Shown here: positions 26,501-34,735 of the stretch, one piece after another
How positions within the stretch are numbered: the stretch's first letter is position 1
How the letters are laid out: each line of letters opens with the position of its first letter
Assembly: GCF_900103215.1 (NCBI RefSeq)
Contig: NZ_FNGV01000004.1
Coordinates: forward strand, 1 to 64,000
Direction of reading: 5' to 3'
Origin: Kriegella aquimaris
GTDB lineage: Bacteria > Bacteroidota > Bacteroidia > Flavobacteriales > Flavobacteriaceae
DNA: 64,000 bases
Notes under the pieces: model-generated
What the model was told of the DNA's origin: nothing
The model's database searches: none
What the model saw: the letters and a program-made list of their open reading frames with translations, nothing else
Program-made: the position numbers and the translations under genes

Positions 26501-26934
26501 TTATACTTTCCTGAATTGGAAATATAAATATCCATCCATCCATCATTATTGATATCGACCACGGTAATTCCACCCGAGAACTTTTGATGGAGCAAGATTC
26601 CAGTCAAATTCGAGGCGTCTATAAACTGGAGGTTTCCTTTATTAAGAAATAATTTATGCTGCTTTAAAGCGGATACAAAAAAGATATCTTTCAATCCGTC
26701 ATTATTAAAATCAACAACTGCAAGTCCACTGCCATTATAAAAATATTCATATTGAATACCATTGAATGCCACGTTCTCATCTAGCATGTTGGAAAAATCT
26801 ATACCCGTTTCCGAATTTTCGAGTTTCGTAAAGAGTGCTTCACCTTCAGGATCGAGACCTGATAGTTTATATTCCTTTTGACACCCAATCAATGTTAGTA
26901 ATAGAAAAGTAAATAAAAAGTAAACTTTTTTCAT
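23551..26934 (-). CDS. FG-GAP/VCBS repeat lipoprotein with ASPIC/UnbV domain
   Basis: Starting at ATG 26934, this gives 1127 residues with a lipobox (YFLFTFLLLTLIGC); the upstream in-frame ATG at 26979 would add a polar leader before the signal and was rejected. The body is built of FG-GAP / VCBS beta-propeller repeats with many calcium-loop motifs (DFNNDGLKDIFF, DINNDGWMDIYI, DYDKDGDLDMFL and others), in two blocks. Between them, around residues 540-620, lies an ASPIC/UnbV domain (GVGTRVIVTT, FGVGAAKTATVEVIWPD). Such proteins often accompany SusCD pairs in Bacteroidota, and it is third in the susC-susD transcript direction, 250 bases after susD. The protein should be surface-exposed; a ligand-binding role is inference. 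Confidence 0.88.
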   Translation of the reverse strand: MKKVYFLFTFLLLTLIGCQKEYKLSGLDPEGEALFTKLENSETGIDFSNMLDENVAFNGIQYEYFYNGSGLAVVDFNNDGLKDIFFVSALKQHKLFLNKGNLQFIDASNLTGILLHQKFSGGITVVDINNDGWMDIYISNSGKYKDPEKRKNKLYVNMGAENESRIPTFSEQSAKYGLDLADCSTQATFFDYDKDGDLDMFLLNHNPSSYPSDKSLAELITMDGGISNDRLLRNDNNRFTDVSKEAGIVQNRLGYGLGIAVGDVNNDGWPDMYVANDFTGKDFFYINNKNGTFSDRILEATKHISFFAMGNDMADINNDGWLDMMTVDMMGESNYDIKTSMSGMNPQRFHETVALGLHHQYMYNTLQLNSGYLNENNVPIFSDIAQLSGVSKTDWSWAPLFFDMDNDGLKDLFVSNGIKRDFRNNDFVNYVNKKQDSIRQNKKFDAEKYIGDLLNKMPTRKKENFFFRNQGNLNFAKMNEVWGDGEETSSNGAVYADLDNDGDLEIIVNNTDDPAFILKNNSRELGLGHYLSLQFNGPKNNRDGVGTRVIVTTDDSRQIQEHYFTRGFMSAMSRELHFGVGAAKTATVEVIWPDDKHQILTDVSVDQLLTLEYDKSEINKSKQNEPSKTRLFKKNRVAGIDYVHKENAFDDFQRESLLPHKMSNEGPAMAIGDVNGDGLEDMYIGGALESSGLLYVQNSSGGFAPSNDDLMQGTIGYEDVAAEFFDADGDGDLDLYVVSGGNEYNQGSPNLNDRLYVNDGKGEFSYTSETLPNIAISGSCVKSADYDNDGDIDLFIGGRQVPGKYPAPAQSYLLRNNSKNGKIVFDVVTGGVFDDWKNLGMVTDALWVDLNKDDYLDLVVTGEWMPIRIFESEGGRDFIEKTEDYGLKNTNGWWYSLAADDFDQDGDIDIVAGNLGLNYKYRASAEAPFEVYADDFDDTGSNDIVLGYYDETKLVPVRGRQCSSQQMPFIKEKFPTYDAFGKAEIGDIFDENQLKKSVHQSAYTFATTFFENSNEGFKKHVLDNRAQFSSVNDILVDDFDGDGYKDLLLAGNLYASEVETPRNDASYGLLMTGDGRGGFHAMTAGESGVMVQGDVKYIRPVNINGVKSIVFAKNNDALEVLTLSSGQ

Positions 26935-27121
26935 TTGGCACATATTAAAACTGCAATAATTGCTTTTACAATTGATCATAAAAATACAATAGCTACAAGG
27001 GTATTTCCAATTTATTTATCAAATCATTAGTAACGAGACTACATCTATTTAAACTACTCAAAAGGCTTTTACTGCCGAGCAAGCAATTAGGGCATCAGCA
27101 TTCGTAGCGCAAGGAACCACT

Positions 27122-27155
27122 AAAAGAAAAATGACCCAATGCTAAAAACACTGGG
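27122..27155 (-). terminator. Hairpin after susD
   Basis: On the minus strand a 7-bp stem (CCCAGTG with CATTGGG, one G-T pair) and a 7-base loop are followed by a T-rich stretch. It may separate susCD from the UnbV-type gene. Confidence 0.6.
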
Positions 27156-27184
27156 CCATAATTCAATATAAATACAATTACACT

Positions 27185-29038
27185 TTATTCGTAACCGGGG
27201 TTTTGAATCAAGGCGGTATCTGCATTCAGTTCTGCAACTCGAATTGGTACGTAATACGTTTTATCCAACCATAAGCGGTTCTCAAACCCAGGGTCCACCT
27301 CAAATGGCACATAGGTATAATCATAGCTTGCCGGATCGTATTTATAGGTCGTCACATTGGCACCGGGTTTTAGGGATCCATTTATCTTAATGCCCCTTGC
27401 CTTGGCACCAAACTTCTCAGGAGCAATCATCCACCTTCTGACATCATGATAACGATGTTCTTCGTAGACCAACTCTATACGACGTTCGTTTCGGTATACC
27501 TCCACTAGTTCATCACCAGAAGCGGTTACCGCCGGCAACCCAATTCTGAATCTAATTTGATTGAGCCAGTTTATAGCTCCTGCTTCGTCTCCTGTTTCCA
27601 AAAGGGTCTCCACATAATTAAGTACCAGTCCGGTTTCCCTAAAGAAAGGCCAAGGAATCGTCTGAAAACCAGTCTGATCCACAAAGCCCGGGTCTGGCTC
27701 GACGAATTTTTTCATGTAATACCCTGTTCTGGTTCCATTCCAATCCTCAACGGGACTCTGACGCGTGTCTAAACCGAAATGAGTCTCAACCCCACTAGCG
27801 CCTATAATATCATATTCCCCAGTTTGGATTTGATTGGCAGGATCACGATCTGTTACATCTGAAGGGCGTGGCTTCCAATCGGCACCATCATAAAGAATTG
27901 TAGCGTAAAAACGTGGCTCCCTGTTCTCATATGGAGCGGCTGCATGTGCCGGATTGTCCCAGTCAAACTCTGAACCATCGCTCATGGCGTAATCGTCTAT
28001 CAAATTCTGTATAGGAGCGTTTCCTGCCCAGTTATGATAACCATTGGGGCCATTGAATAACCCTATTCGACGACCTGGCCCGGTATTCTCAACATATTGA
28101 CGTTCCCAAATGATATCGCTTTCACCACCGTTACGTGCTAAAAATATGTCTGCGTAATTCTGTTCGGCCTCCTCAAATGAAACCGGAGCCGTTAATCCCA
28201 TCTTGTATCCAGCATTGGAATAATCCAACGCAGCCTTTACAGCATCACGGGCCTGTACCCATCGTTGTTGCTGATCACCCGATGTATAGGCAATCAATTC
28301 TGGATTGGAATAGCCTGCTATTAGCGAAGAATTGGCAGATGCTGTCGGGAAATCGTGTAAGTCACTTGCCGCATAGAGTAAAACCCTCGCCTTTAAGGCC
28401 AGAGCGGCGGCGCCATTAGCACGGCCACCATCCATTTCACGGCCATCAAGCAATTGAAACGCTTTTTCACAATCGGCTACAATAAAATCAACACATTCCG
28501 CGTACGTGTTCCGTGGTATACTATAATCCGAATCCAAATCTAAAGGTTCGGCAATTATCGGTATACCTCCATAAAAGCGAAGTAGTTGCTGGTAGTAATA
28601 TGCCCTTAAATAATGGGATTCACCCAATAATCTATTTGTCAATTCCGCATCTTCAACACCTCCTTCGGCCAAGTTGGTAATCGCCAAATTGGCATCTCGA
28701 ATATAGCCATACATATTATTCCAGTCCCACGTATTGTTGACCCATCCCGTATCGGCCGAATTGGTCCGAGATTCGTTAATGGTATTGATACCTCGATTGG
28801 TATGTGTAAATACGGCCTCGTCGGTCAACGATGCCAACATTTGTTCATCTAGCCCCCCTGCACCAAGACCATTATATATACCTGTAACTGCCGCCTCTGC
28901 CAGTCCGGCATCGGACCAAACACTCGATCCGGATACTTCACTCAACGGGGTAATGTTCGTAAAATCATCGTTACAACTGATTATAGCGATAAGCGGCAAA
29001 ACCACTCCCCATTTATTAATTAAATTTCTAATATTCAT
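27185..29038 (-). CDS. SusD/RagB family nutrient-binding lipoprotein
   Basis: A 617-residue outer-membrane lipoprotein (lipobox LIAIISC) of the SusD family, which lids a SusC pore. Recognisable parts are the N-terminal helices (ESHYLRAYYYQQLLRFYGGIPII, partly quoted, around residues 140-160), the TPR-like core (GAAALALKARVLLYAASD) and the C-terminal VYRNERRIELVYEEHRYHDVRRW, the most conserved part of the family. The insert between them, which contains the likely ligand site, has several Trp and Tyr. It is 13 bases after its susC partner. The substrate is unknown. Confidence 0.95.
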   Translation of the reverse strand: MNIRNLINKWGVVLPLIAIISCNDDFTNITPLSEVSGSSVWSDAGLAEAAVTGIYNGLGAGGLDEQMLASLTDEAVFTHTNRGINTINESRTNSADTGWVNNTWDWNNMYGYIRDANLAITNLAEGGVEDAELTNRLLGESHYLRAYYYQQLLRFYGGIPIIAEPLDLDSDYSIPRNTYAECVDFIVADCEKAFQLLDGREMDGGRANGAAALALKARVLLYAASDLHDFPTASANSSLIAGYSNPELIAYTSGDQQQRWVQARDAVKAALDYSNAGYKMGLTAPVSFEEAEQNYADIFLARNGGESDIIWERQYVENTGPGRRIGLFNGPNGYHNWAGNAPIQNLIDDYAMSDGSEFDWDNPAHAAAPYENREPRFYATILYDGADWKPRPSDVTDRDPANQIQTGEYDIIGASGVETHFGLDTRQSPVEDWNGTRTGYYMKKFVEPDPGFVDQTGFQTIPWPFFRETGLVLNYVETLLETGDEAGAINWLNQIRFRIGLPAVTASGDELVEVYRNERRIELVYEEHRYHDVRRWMIAPEKFGAKARGIKINGSLKPGANVTTYKYDPASYDYTYVPFEVDPGFENRLWLDKTYYVPIRVAELNADTALIQNPGYE

Positions 29039-29051
29039 AATATTTTTTTTT

Positions 29052-32000
29052 TTAAAATGAAACGGAAAATCCTACACTTAAAATCTTGGATACCGGATAG
29101 TCCCTACCACTACCGCTCAAGCCCTCAGGGTCGAACAGTGCATCGGTCCAAGTAAACAGGTTTGATCCGGTGAGGTAGAATCTTAGGTTACTAAGACCGA
29201 CCTGGCCAATAATTTCTTGAGGTATGTTATAACCCAGCTCAAGATTCTTTAGGCGCATATAATCGGTATCGTTCCTCCAATAGGTGTTACCATTACTGAA
29301 ATATTGGTCTCCCCTATTGGTAATCCTTGGGTGAACGCTGCTCGGATTGTCAACCGACCATCGATTGTTATAATCCCTTTCCAAATAGTTACCAATGGTT
29401 CCCGCTTCACCAAAGCTAAAGAATACTTCACCTCCCCAGGCTCCTTGAAACAACATACTCAAATCAAAATTCTTATAACTGGCCGATAGGTTGATGCCTC
29501 CTTGCAAAGTCGGATAGATATTCTTATCGTTTCTAAAGCGATCATCAGGTGTTATCTTACCATCGCTATTATAGTCTAAAATTTTCATATCACCTGGTCG
29601 TAAAGTGTTGACCAAGGCCGAATAATCCAAGCTTTCAGCATCAATATCCGCCTGTGTGGCAAAAACACCGTCATAGCCGTATATCAACTGAGCACCAATA
29701 GAACGACCGGTAACTCGTTGCCATTCGGGAGATCCTTCCGCCTCATCGTTAAAGAGGATTTTGTTTTTAGCGTAACCTGCATTCACCGTAATCCCATAGC
29801 TGAATTCTTCTCCAATGTAATCGTTCCAACCCAAAATAAAGTCAAAACCTTTGTTCTCGACTTCTCCAAAATTCTGACGTGGAGGAGATATACCTGAAAG
29901 TGATGGCAAGGATGCCGATGGTGTTGTAAGGATATCCGTTCTTTTATTTAAGAACCAATCAAATTCAAGATTCATCTTGTTTTTAATAAAACGGGCATCT
30001 AAACCTACATTGATGTTGGTGGCAATTTCCCAAGTAATACCCGGATTGGGAACCCTTGATTCGCTCAAGGTCGTTACTAGCCCATTATTGACTACATAAT
30101 TACCAAAGCCATAAGTTGCCAAAAATTGGTTGGCAGGAAACTCAGAATCATCAAAAGCGTCATTACCCAACTGCCCCCAAGAACCCCTTAATTTAAGGTG
30201 GTTTAAAAAGGAATCATTATTCATTTCGCTGAACCAATTTTCCTTGGTAATTACCCAACCCGCGGAGAATCCGGGGAAAAAGCCATAGCGTGTTTCCTCT
30301 GGAAAAAGATAGGAACCATCATAGCGCCAAAGAAATTCCAATAAGTATTTTTCTTGAAAGTCATAGGAGACCCGTCCAAAATAATTTAATCTTGATGCGC
30401 GATCGCTACCGCCGCCTACATCTTGTTCTTCGGCACCACCTGCGAAGAGATCATCGATGGCTGGAGAAATAAAATACCTGCGATAGGCATTAAAACCCTC
30501 ATAGGTTTTTGTTTCTTTGCTCGTACCCGCCATAAGCAACATATTATGGTCTCCAAATGATTTTTGGTATTGGAGGTTCGCCCCTAAAAGAATGCTCAAA
30601 CGGTTTTGCGAATATTGTGAAAGGTTGGGTTCCGCAGGACCTCTTTGTACTGGGGTAAGCCCAGATTCATCACGATTTTCACCATCCCAAGTATACAAAA
30701 ACCATGGAGTGGACCATACCTTGCCATTATTAAAGCTTTTGTCGATTGCGGCAGTGGTCTGCAAGGTTAATCCTTCTACCCATGGAATTTTGATATCCAA
30801 ACTTGCATTTGATTGAAAATAATCCTGTGTATTGCGATTGTATCCGGTATCGCTAGTCGCAATTACAACCGGCTGCTGACCATTCTCAATATCAGGCCCT
30901 GGTAGACCATTGGGCCAATAGGCAGGCTCTGTAGGTCTACCCCTGGTCAACATTCTAAAAATAGCACCTACCGACTGTGTAGGATAGTTACGTTTTTCTT
31001 GTCTTCCCAAGACTCCCATTTTGAATTGGATGCCTTCGCTAATTTTTGCGTCTAGGTTTACACGAAGATCATACTGCTCATAACCCGTAGCCGAATTTTT
31101 GTAATAGGCATCTTGTTTAAGGTAGCCCAAGGAGCTGAAATAATTAAAATTTTCACTACCCCCCGTAAGCTGCATCGTATGCTTTTCTTGCGAAGAACCC
31201 CTCTTAAAAGTTTCCCCGAACCAGTCTGTATCGGGATGCCCCCATGGATCTTGGCCATTTTTAAAGAGAGCGATGTCATCTGGAGTGTAGATGGCGTTCC
31301 TTTCTGAGCCATCAGGCCTAACATAAGTTGCAGTAGGAGTTTTAAAAGCCGCAGTAGCTGCGCCCCATTCACTGGGGTCTAAATTATAAACCTCAAGTTC
31401 ATTCCGTAATTCGGCATATTGCGCGGCGTTGGCCATATTTGGAATTACAGTAGGCGCCGCCCAACCTTGCTGTGATGAATAGGTGATTTTAGGTTTTCCT
31501 GTTTTTCCTCGTTTGGTAGTAACTAAAATTACCCCATTTGCCGCTCTAGCACCGTAAATCGCTGCTGAGGCATCTTTAAGAACAGAGATGCTTTCAATAT
31601 CGGCGGGATTAATACGACCTAGTCCACCATCACGATCGGGAATACCGTCTACCACGATCAATGCACCCGTATTGTTATACGTATTCGTTCCCCTGATTCG
31701 AATAGTGGCATTATCATTACCGGGCTCCGCACTTGCCTGTGAGACAAATAGACCGGCCACCCTACCTGAAAGGGAGTTTGTAACGTTCACTGTAGGTGAT
31801 TTGGTAAGTTCTTCACCCTTTACGGATGCCACTGCACCCGATACGGTCGCTCTTTTTTGCGTTCCATACCCAACGACTATCACCTCATCTAAACTGGCGA
31901 CATCTTCGTCCATCGCCGCATCGATCGTACTTTGGTTATTTACAGCAATTACAATGGCCTTGAAACCAATGTAGCTGAATCTTAGGCTTGTCGACCCATT

Positions 32001-32243
32001 ATCCAAAGAGATGGTATAGTTACCATCAAAATCGGTAACTACCCCTTTTGTAGGGTCGTTAACATCTACAATTGAGACACCTGGTAAGGGCGCCCCATCC
32101 GATATGGCCGTAACAGTACCTGACACCGTTACATCTTGTGCTTGTACCGTCGGCATTAAAAATACGCTGAAAATGAAAAGTACCGATAAAGTCAGATAGT
32201 TGACGATATGGTACTTTCTCTTGACCACAAATTTGTTTTTCAT
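29052..32243 (-). CDS. SusC/RagA family TonB-linked outer-membrane transporter
   Basis: A 1063-residue transporter. After the signal peptide comes a carboxypeptidase-D-regulatory-like domain (TVSGTVTAISDGAPLPGVSI, DFDGNYTISLDNG), then the TonB-box and family signature (LDEVIVVGYGTQKRATVSGAV), the plug domain (SVLKDASAAIYGARAANGVILV) and a 22-strand-type barrel ending ILSVGFSVSF with terminal Phe. It would import large oligomers together with the SusD downstream. No sigma/anti-sigma or HTCS regulator is seen beside it. Confidence 0.96.
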   Translation of the reverse strand: MKNKFVVKRKYHIVNYLTLSVLFIFSVFLMPTVQAQDVTVSGTVTAISDGAPLPGVSIVDVNDPTKGVVTDFDGNYTISLDNGSTSLRFSYIGFKAIVIAVNNQSTIDAAMDEDVASLDEVIVVGYGTQKRATVSGAVASVKGEELTKSPTVNVTNSLSGRVAGLFVSQASAEPGNDNATIRIRGTNTYNNTGALIVVDGIPDRDGGLGRINPADIESISVLKDASAAIYGARAANGVILVTTKRGKTGKPKITYSSQQGWAAPTVIPNMANAAQYAELRNELEVYNLDPSEWGAATAAFKTPTATYVRPDGSERNAIYTPDDIALFKNGQDPWGHPDTDWFGETFKRGSSQEKHTMQLTGGSENFNYFSSLGYLKQDAYYKNSATGYEQYDLRVNLDAKISEGIQFKMGVLGRQEKRNYPTQSVGAIFRMLTRGRPTEPAYWPNGLPGPDIENGQQPVVIATSDTGYNRNTQDYFQSNASLDIKIPWVEGLTLQTTAAIDKSFNNGKVWSTPWFLYTWDGENRDESGLTPVQRGPAEPNLSQYSQNRLSILLGANLQYQKSFGDHNMLLMAGTSKETKTYEGFNAYRRYFISPAIDDLFAGGAEEQDVGGGSDRASRLNYFGRVSYDFQEKYLLEFLWRYDGSYLFPEETRYGFFPGFSAGWVITKENWFSEMNNDSFLNHLKLRGSWGQLGNDAFDDSEFPANQFLATYGFGNYVVNNGLVTTLSESRVPNPGITWEIATNINVGLDARFIKNKMNLEFDWFLNKRTDILTTPSASLPSLSGISPPRQNFGEVENKGFDFILGWNDYIGEEFSYGITVNAGYAKNKILFNDEAEGSPEWQRVTGRSIGAQLIYGYDGVFATQADIDAESLDYSALVNTLRPGDMKILDYNSDGKITPDDRFRNDKNIYPTLQGGINLSASYKNFDLSMLFQGAWGGEVFFSFGEAGTIGNYLERDYNNRWSVDNPSSVHPRITNRGDQYFSNGNTYWRNDTDYMRLKNLELGYNIPQEIIGQVGLSNLRFYLTGSNLFTWTDALFDPEGLSGSGRDYPVSKILSVGFSVSF

Positions 32244-32306
32244 ACTTTTTGAGTTGAGAAATTAGTTATTCAATAATTTCCAAAATTATGATTTTTTTAA
32301 GAAGAG

Positions 32307-32334
32307 CAAACTTATAAAGCCAGTATTTACGCAA
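32307..32334 (-). promoter_or_regulatory. susC promoter (TTG-N17-TAAGTTTG)
   Basis: On the minus strand TTG at 32334-32332 is followed after 17 bases by TAAGTTTG at 32314-32307. Transcription would start near 32300, about 57 bases before the ATG. Confidence 0.5.
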
Positions 32335-32663
32335 CATTTCGTTAAAATATTGGCAATCTTGGCGTTAGTAGCCCATTTAATTCACAAAAATTGATAGATC
32401 TGGTTAACAAAAAGGCGTACATTAACTTAAACCCGAAGTAAAAACATACCTGCTTACCCATTTGACATTATTTTTCTTGGAATTTTAGATGAAGTTGTAG
32501 CGAAAAAAGTTCGATCAGTCGAAATTTCAACTATTTAGATATACTTTTTTCGATTATTTGCGTTGCATTATAGCGCACCACACAATATCAATGTAAATTT
32601 AACGTTAACTAATTGTAAAATTTTCGTAACTTTACTATCCCAATATTTAAATTGTGTCAAAAA

Positions 32664-32780
32664 ATGGAAGAAAAAAAGAAAAATAGGATTTCAAAAATGG
32701 AAAAATTGTCGCTACTTGACCGTGTTAAGAATTATGCCAAAAATTGCAGGTATTCCTTTAACCGAATGCTAAGTACCTAA
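32664..32780 (+). CDS. Possible 38-aa basic protein
   Basis: An ORF from ATG 32664 to TAA 32780 encodes a Lys-rich start, then EKLSLLDRVKNYAKN. That stretch resembles the LLDRVK start I associate with small flavobacterial membrane proteins, but here no hydrophobic part follows, so it could be a remnant or chance. It ends 7 bases from the rsmG stop (convergent). Confidence 0.25.
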   Translation: MEEKKKNRISKMEKLSLLDRVKNYAKNCRYSFNRMLST

Positions 32781-32787
32781 GCACGAA

Positions 32788-33423
32788 TTAACCTTTATAT
32801 TTAAGGGGCAGATACACTACTCGTTTTGTTTCAAAAAACGCTTCTTCAAAGTAGTGTTTCAATTCAAAAATTTCTGCTGTCGCGTATTCTTGCAACTCCT
32901 CGGTAAGGTCACCGCCTTTTAGGTAAAGAATTCCATTACGACGCTCATGTTCTGACTTCTTTTTTATGCGTCCTTTGGTCCACCGAACGAAAGTCGGCAT
33001 GGCTGCCACGGCCCTGCTCACGATAAAATCATGTTGACTATCAAGGTCTTCTACACGTGAATGAATAGCTTTTAGGTTTGTAAGCTCTAAACCATCGACT
33101 ACTTCTTGAACTACCTTTATTTTTTTACCAATGGCATCTACCAAGGTAAAATCACTTTCAGGAAATAAGATAGCTAAAGGTATACCCGGAAAGCCACCAC
33201 CTGTACCGACATCTAAAATCGAACTTCCCGGTTTGAACTGTTGAATTTTAGCGATTCCCAATGAATGGAGTACGTGCCGCAAATACAATTCATCAATATC
33301 TTTTCGCGACACCACATTTATTTTTTGGTTCCAGTCTTGATATAGTTTTTCTAGCAGTAAAAATCGATTTTGTTGCGTTTCTGATAAATTGGGAAAATAT
33401 TTAAATATAATTTCGGGAACCAT
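32788..33423 (-). CDS. rsmG: 16S rRNA (guanine(527)-N(7))-methyltransferase
   Basis: A 211-residue SAM-dependent enzyme that methylates G527 of 16S rRNA. The N-terminal LYQDWNQKINVVSRKDIDEL and LRHVLHSLGIAKI, then the SAM motif ILDVGTGGGFPGIPLAI and TLVDAIGKKIKVVQEV are diagnostic. FIVSRAVAAMPTFVRW corresponds to the catalytic-core strand. Length is normal. It is a single gene, divergent from the desaturase. Confidence 0.96.
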   Translation of the reverse strand: MVPEIIFKYFPNLSETQQNRFLLLEKLYQDWNQKINVVSRKDIDELYLRHVLHSLGIAKIQQFKPGSSILDVGTGGGFPGIPLAILFPESDFTLVDAIGKKIKVVQEVVDGLELTNLKAIHSRVEDLDSQHDFIVSRAVAAMPTFVRWTKGRIKKKSEHERRNGILYLKGGDLTEELQEYATAEIFELKHYFEEAFFETKRVVYLPLKYKG

Positions 33424-33443
33424 GACTATCTTTGTTTTCTAAG

Positions 33444-33451
33444 CAAAAATA
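33444..33451 (-). promoter_or_regulatory. -7 element of rsmG
   Basis: The minus strand reads TATTTTTG 20 bases before the rsmG ATG. No clear -33 box. Confidence 0.45.
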
Positions 33452-33541
33452 GTATATTCATTGCCGAAAAATTTTGCTTTGCAAAAAAACAATTAAAGTT
33501 AAAAACGGCATTTATCTTATCTTTACAAAAAGATTACAATC

Positions 33542-34645
33542 ATGGATCAGAATACCATAAAATTTTCAAGAAAAGATTCCGCTCAATTTTTTAGGACACT
33601 AAATAAGCGGGTAAACGATTATTTCAAAGAGAATCAAATTAAAAAAACGGGCAACTGGAAGCTTCATGTTAAATCGGTGATTATGTTCGCCCTGTTTTTG
33701 ACCCCTTACTTTTTAATACTCACCTTAAACCTGCCCAACTGGGCAAACCTTTTGTTAACCATCGTCATGGGCGTAGGTATGGCAGGCGTAGGTATGAATG
33801 TGATGCATGACGGCAACCACGGCTCGTATTCCAATAAGAAATGGGTAAATAAAATTATGGGCAGCAGTATTTATGTGCTGGCCGGTAACGTTTACAATTG
33901 GCAAGTACAGCATAATGTACTGCACCATACATATACCAACATACATGAACATGACGAGGATATGGAAGCAGGCCGAATACTTCGTTTTTCAAAACATACA
34001 AAATGGCAAAAACATCATAAATTTCAACATTATTATTCCATTTTGCTTTACGGACTACTTACCTTCAACTGGGCCATAACTACGGACTTTCAGCAGATGT
34101 ACCGTTATATGAAGCGTAAATTGTCATATGGAAAAATGCCCAGTAAAGCCTTTAATTGGAGCACCTTGGTCATCGCCAAATTATTGTACATCACCATTTG
34201 GATCATCATCCCTCTTGTTTTTATAGATATTGCTTGGTGGAAAATTCTCCTCGGATTTTTTATTATGCATTATGTTGCGGGAGTTATTCTAAGTGTAGTA
34301 TTTCAATTGGCACATATTGTCGATGAGGCCGATACCCCGCTACCTGATGAAAGCGGTACAATGAAGAATACTTGGGCGATACACCAATTGTTCACCACTG
34401 TGAATTTCGGAACAAAAAACCGTGTCGTAAACTGGTTTACCGGGGGCTTGAACCATCAAGTGGAGCATCATATCTTTCCTAATATCAGCCACGTACATTA
34501 CACAAAAATTTCTAAAATTGTTAAAGAAACAGCAAAAGAATTTAATTTACCGTACAACGAATATAAAACTACCAGAAAAGCTATAATTTCGCACTTCAAG
34601 CATTTAAAAGAATTGGGAAAAAGACCCAATTTACAATTGCACTAA
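33542..34645 (+). CDS. Membrane fatty-acid (acyl-lipid/acyl-CoA) desaturase
   Basis: A 367-residue membrane di-iron desaturase that introduces double bonds into fatty acyl chains. Three histidine boxes are present: HDGNH at residues 89-93, HNVLHH at 124-129 and, near residue 303, NHQVEHHIFP, the Q-type third box usual in front-end and linoleoyl-CoA-desaturase-like enzymes. Four hydrophobic segments surround them. The fused cytochrome b5 domain of eukaryotic front-end desaturases is missing, so an external electron donor is required. Regioselectivity cannot be read from the sequence. It likely adjusts membrane fluidity. Confidence 0.9.
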   Translation: MDQNTIKFSRKDSAQFFRTLNKRVNDYFKENQIKKTGNWKLHVKSVIMFALFLTPYFLILTLNLPNWANLLLTIVMGVGMAGVGMNVMHDGNHGSYSNKKWVNKIMGSSIYVLAGNVYNWQVQHNVLHHTYTNIHEHDEDMEAGRILRFSKHTKWQKHHKFQHYYSILLYGLLTFNWAITTDFQQMYRYMKRKLSYGKMPSKAFNWSTLVIAKLLYITIWIIIPLVFIDIAWWKILLGFFIMHYVAGVILSVVFQLAHIVDEADTPLPDESGTMKNTWAIHQLFTTVNFGTKNRVVNWFTGGLNHQVEHHIFPNISHVHYTKISKIVKETAKEFNLPYNEYKTTRKAIISHFKHLKELGKRPNLQLH

Positions 34646-34735
34646 CTAAAAAACGAAGTTTTACCACCACGATGCGCAGGTATGTTTTTTGAACTAAAAC
34701 GTGCTTTGCCGGTTCGTGTTTAATCCTAACTCATT

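Larger units (their letters stand above)
32244..32787. other. Intergenic region upstream of susC
   Basis: This 544-bp AT-rich region lies between the susC start (minus) and the rsmG end (minus). The right part holds a possible 38-aa ORF listed separately; the left part holds the susC promoter. No regulator gene, RNA gene or repeat was recognised in the rest. Confidence 0.55.

Noticed and set aside
26935-26979. Upstream ATG for the FG-GAP/UnbV lipoprotein
   Set aside because: It would put 15 residues with extra cysteines ahead of the lipoprotein signal.
32563-32772. 69-aa ORF upstream of susC
   Set aside because: TTG start, no domain and low-complexity Lys-rich part; the 38-codon ORF in another frame is a little better but also weak.
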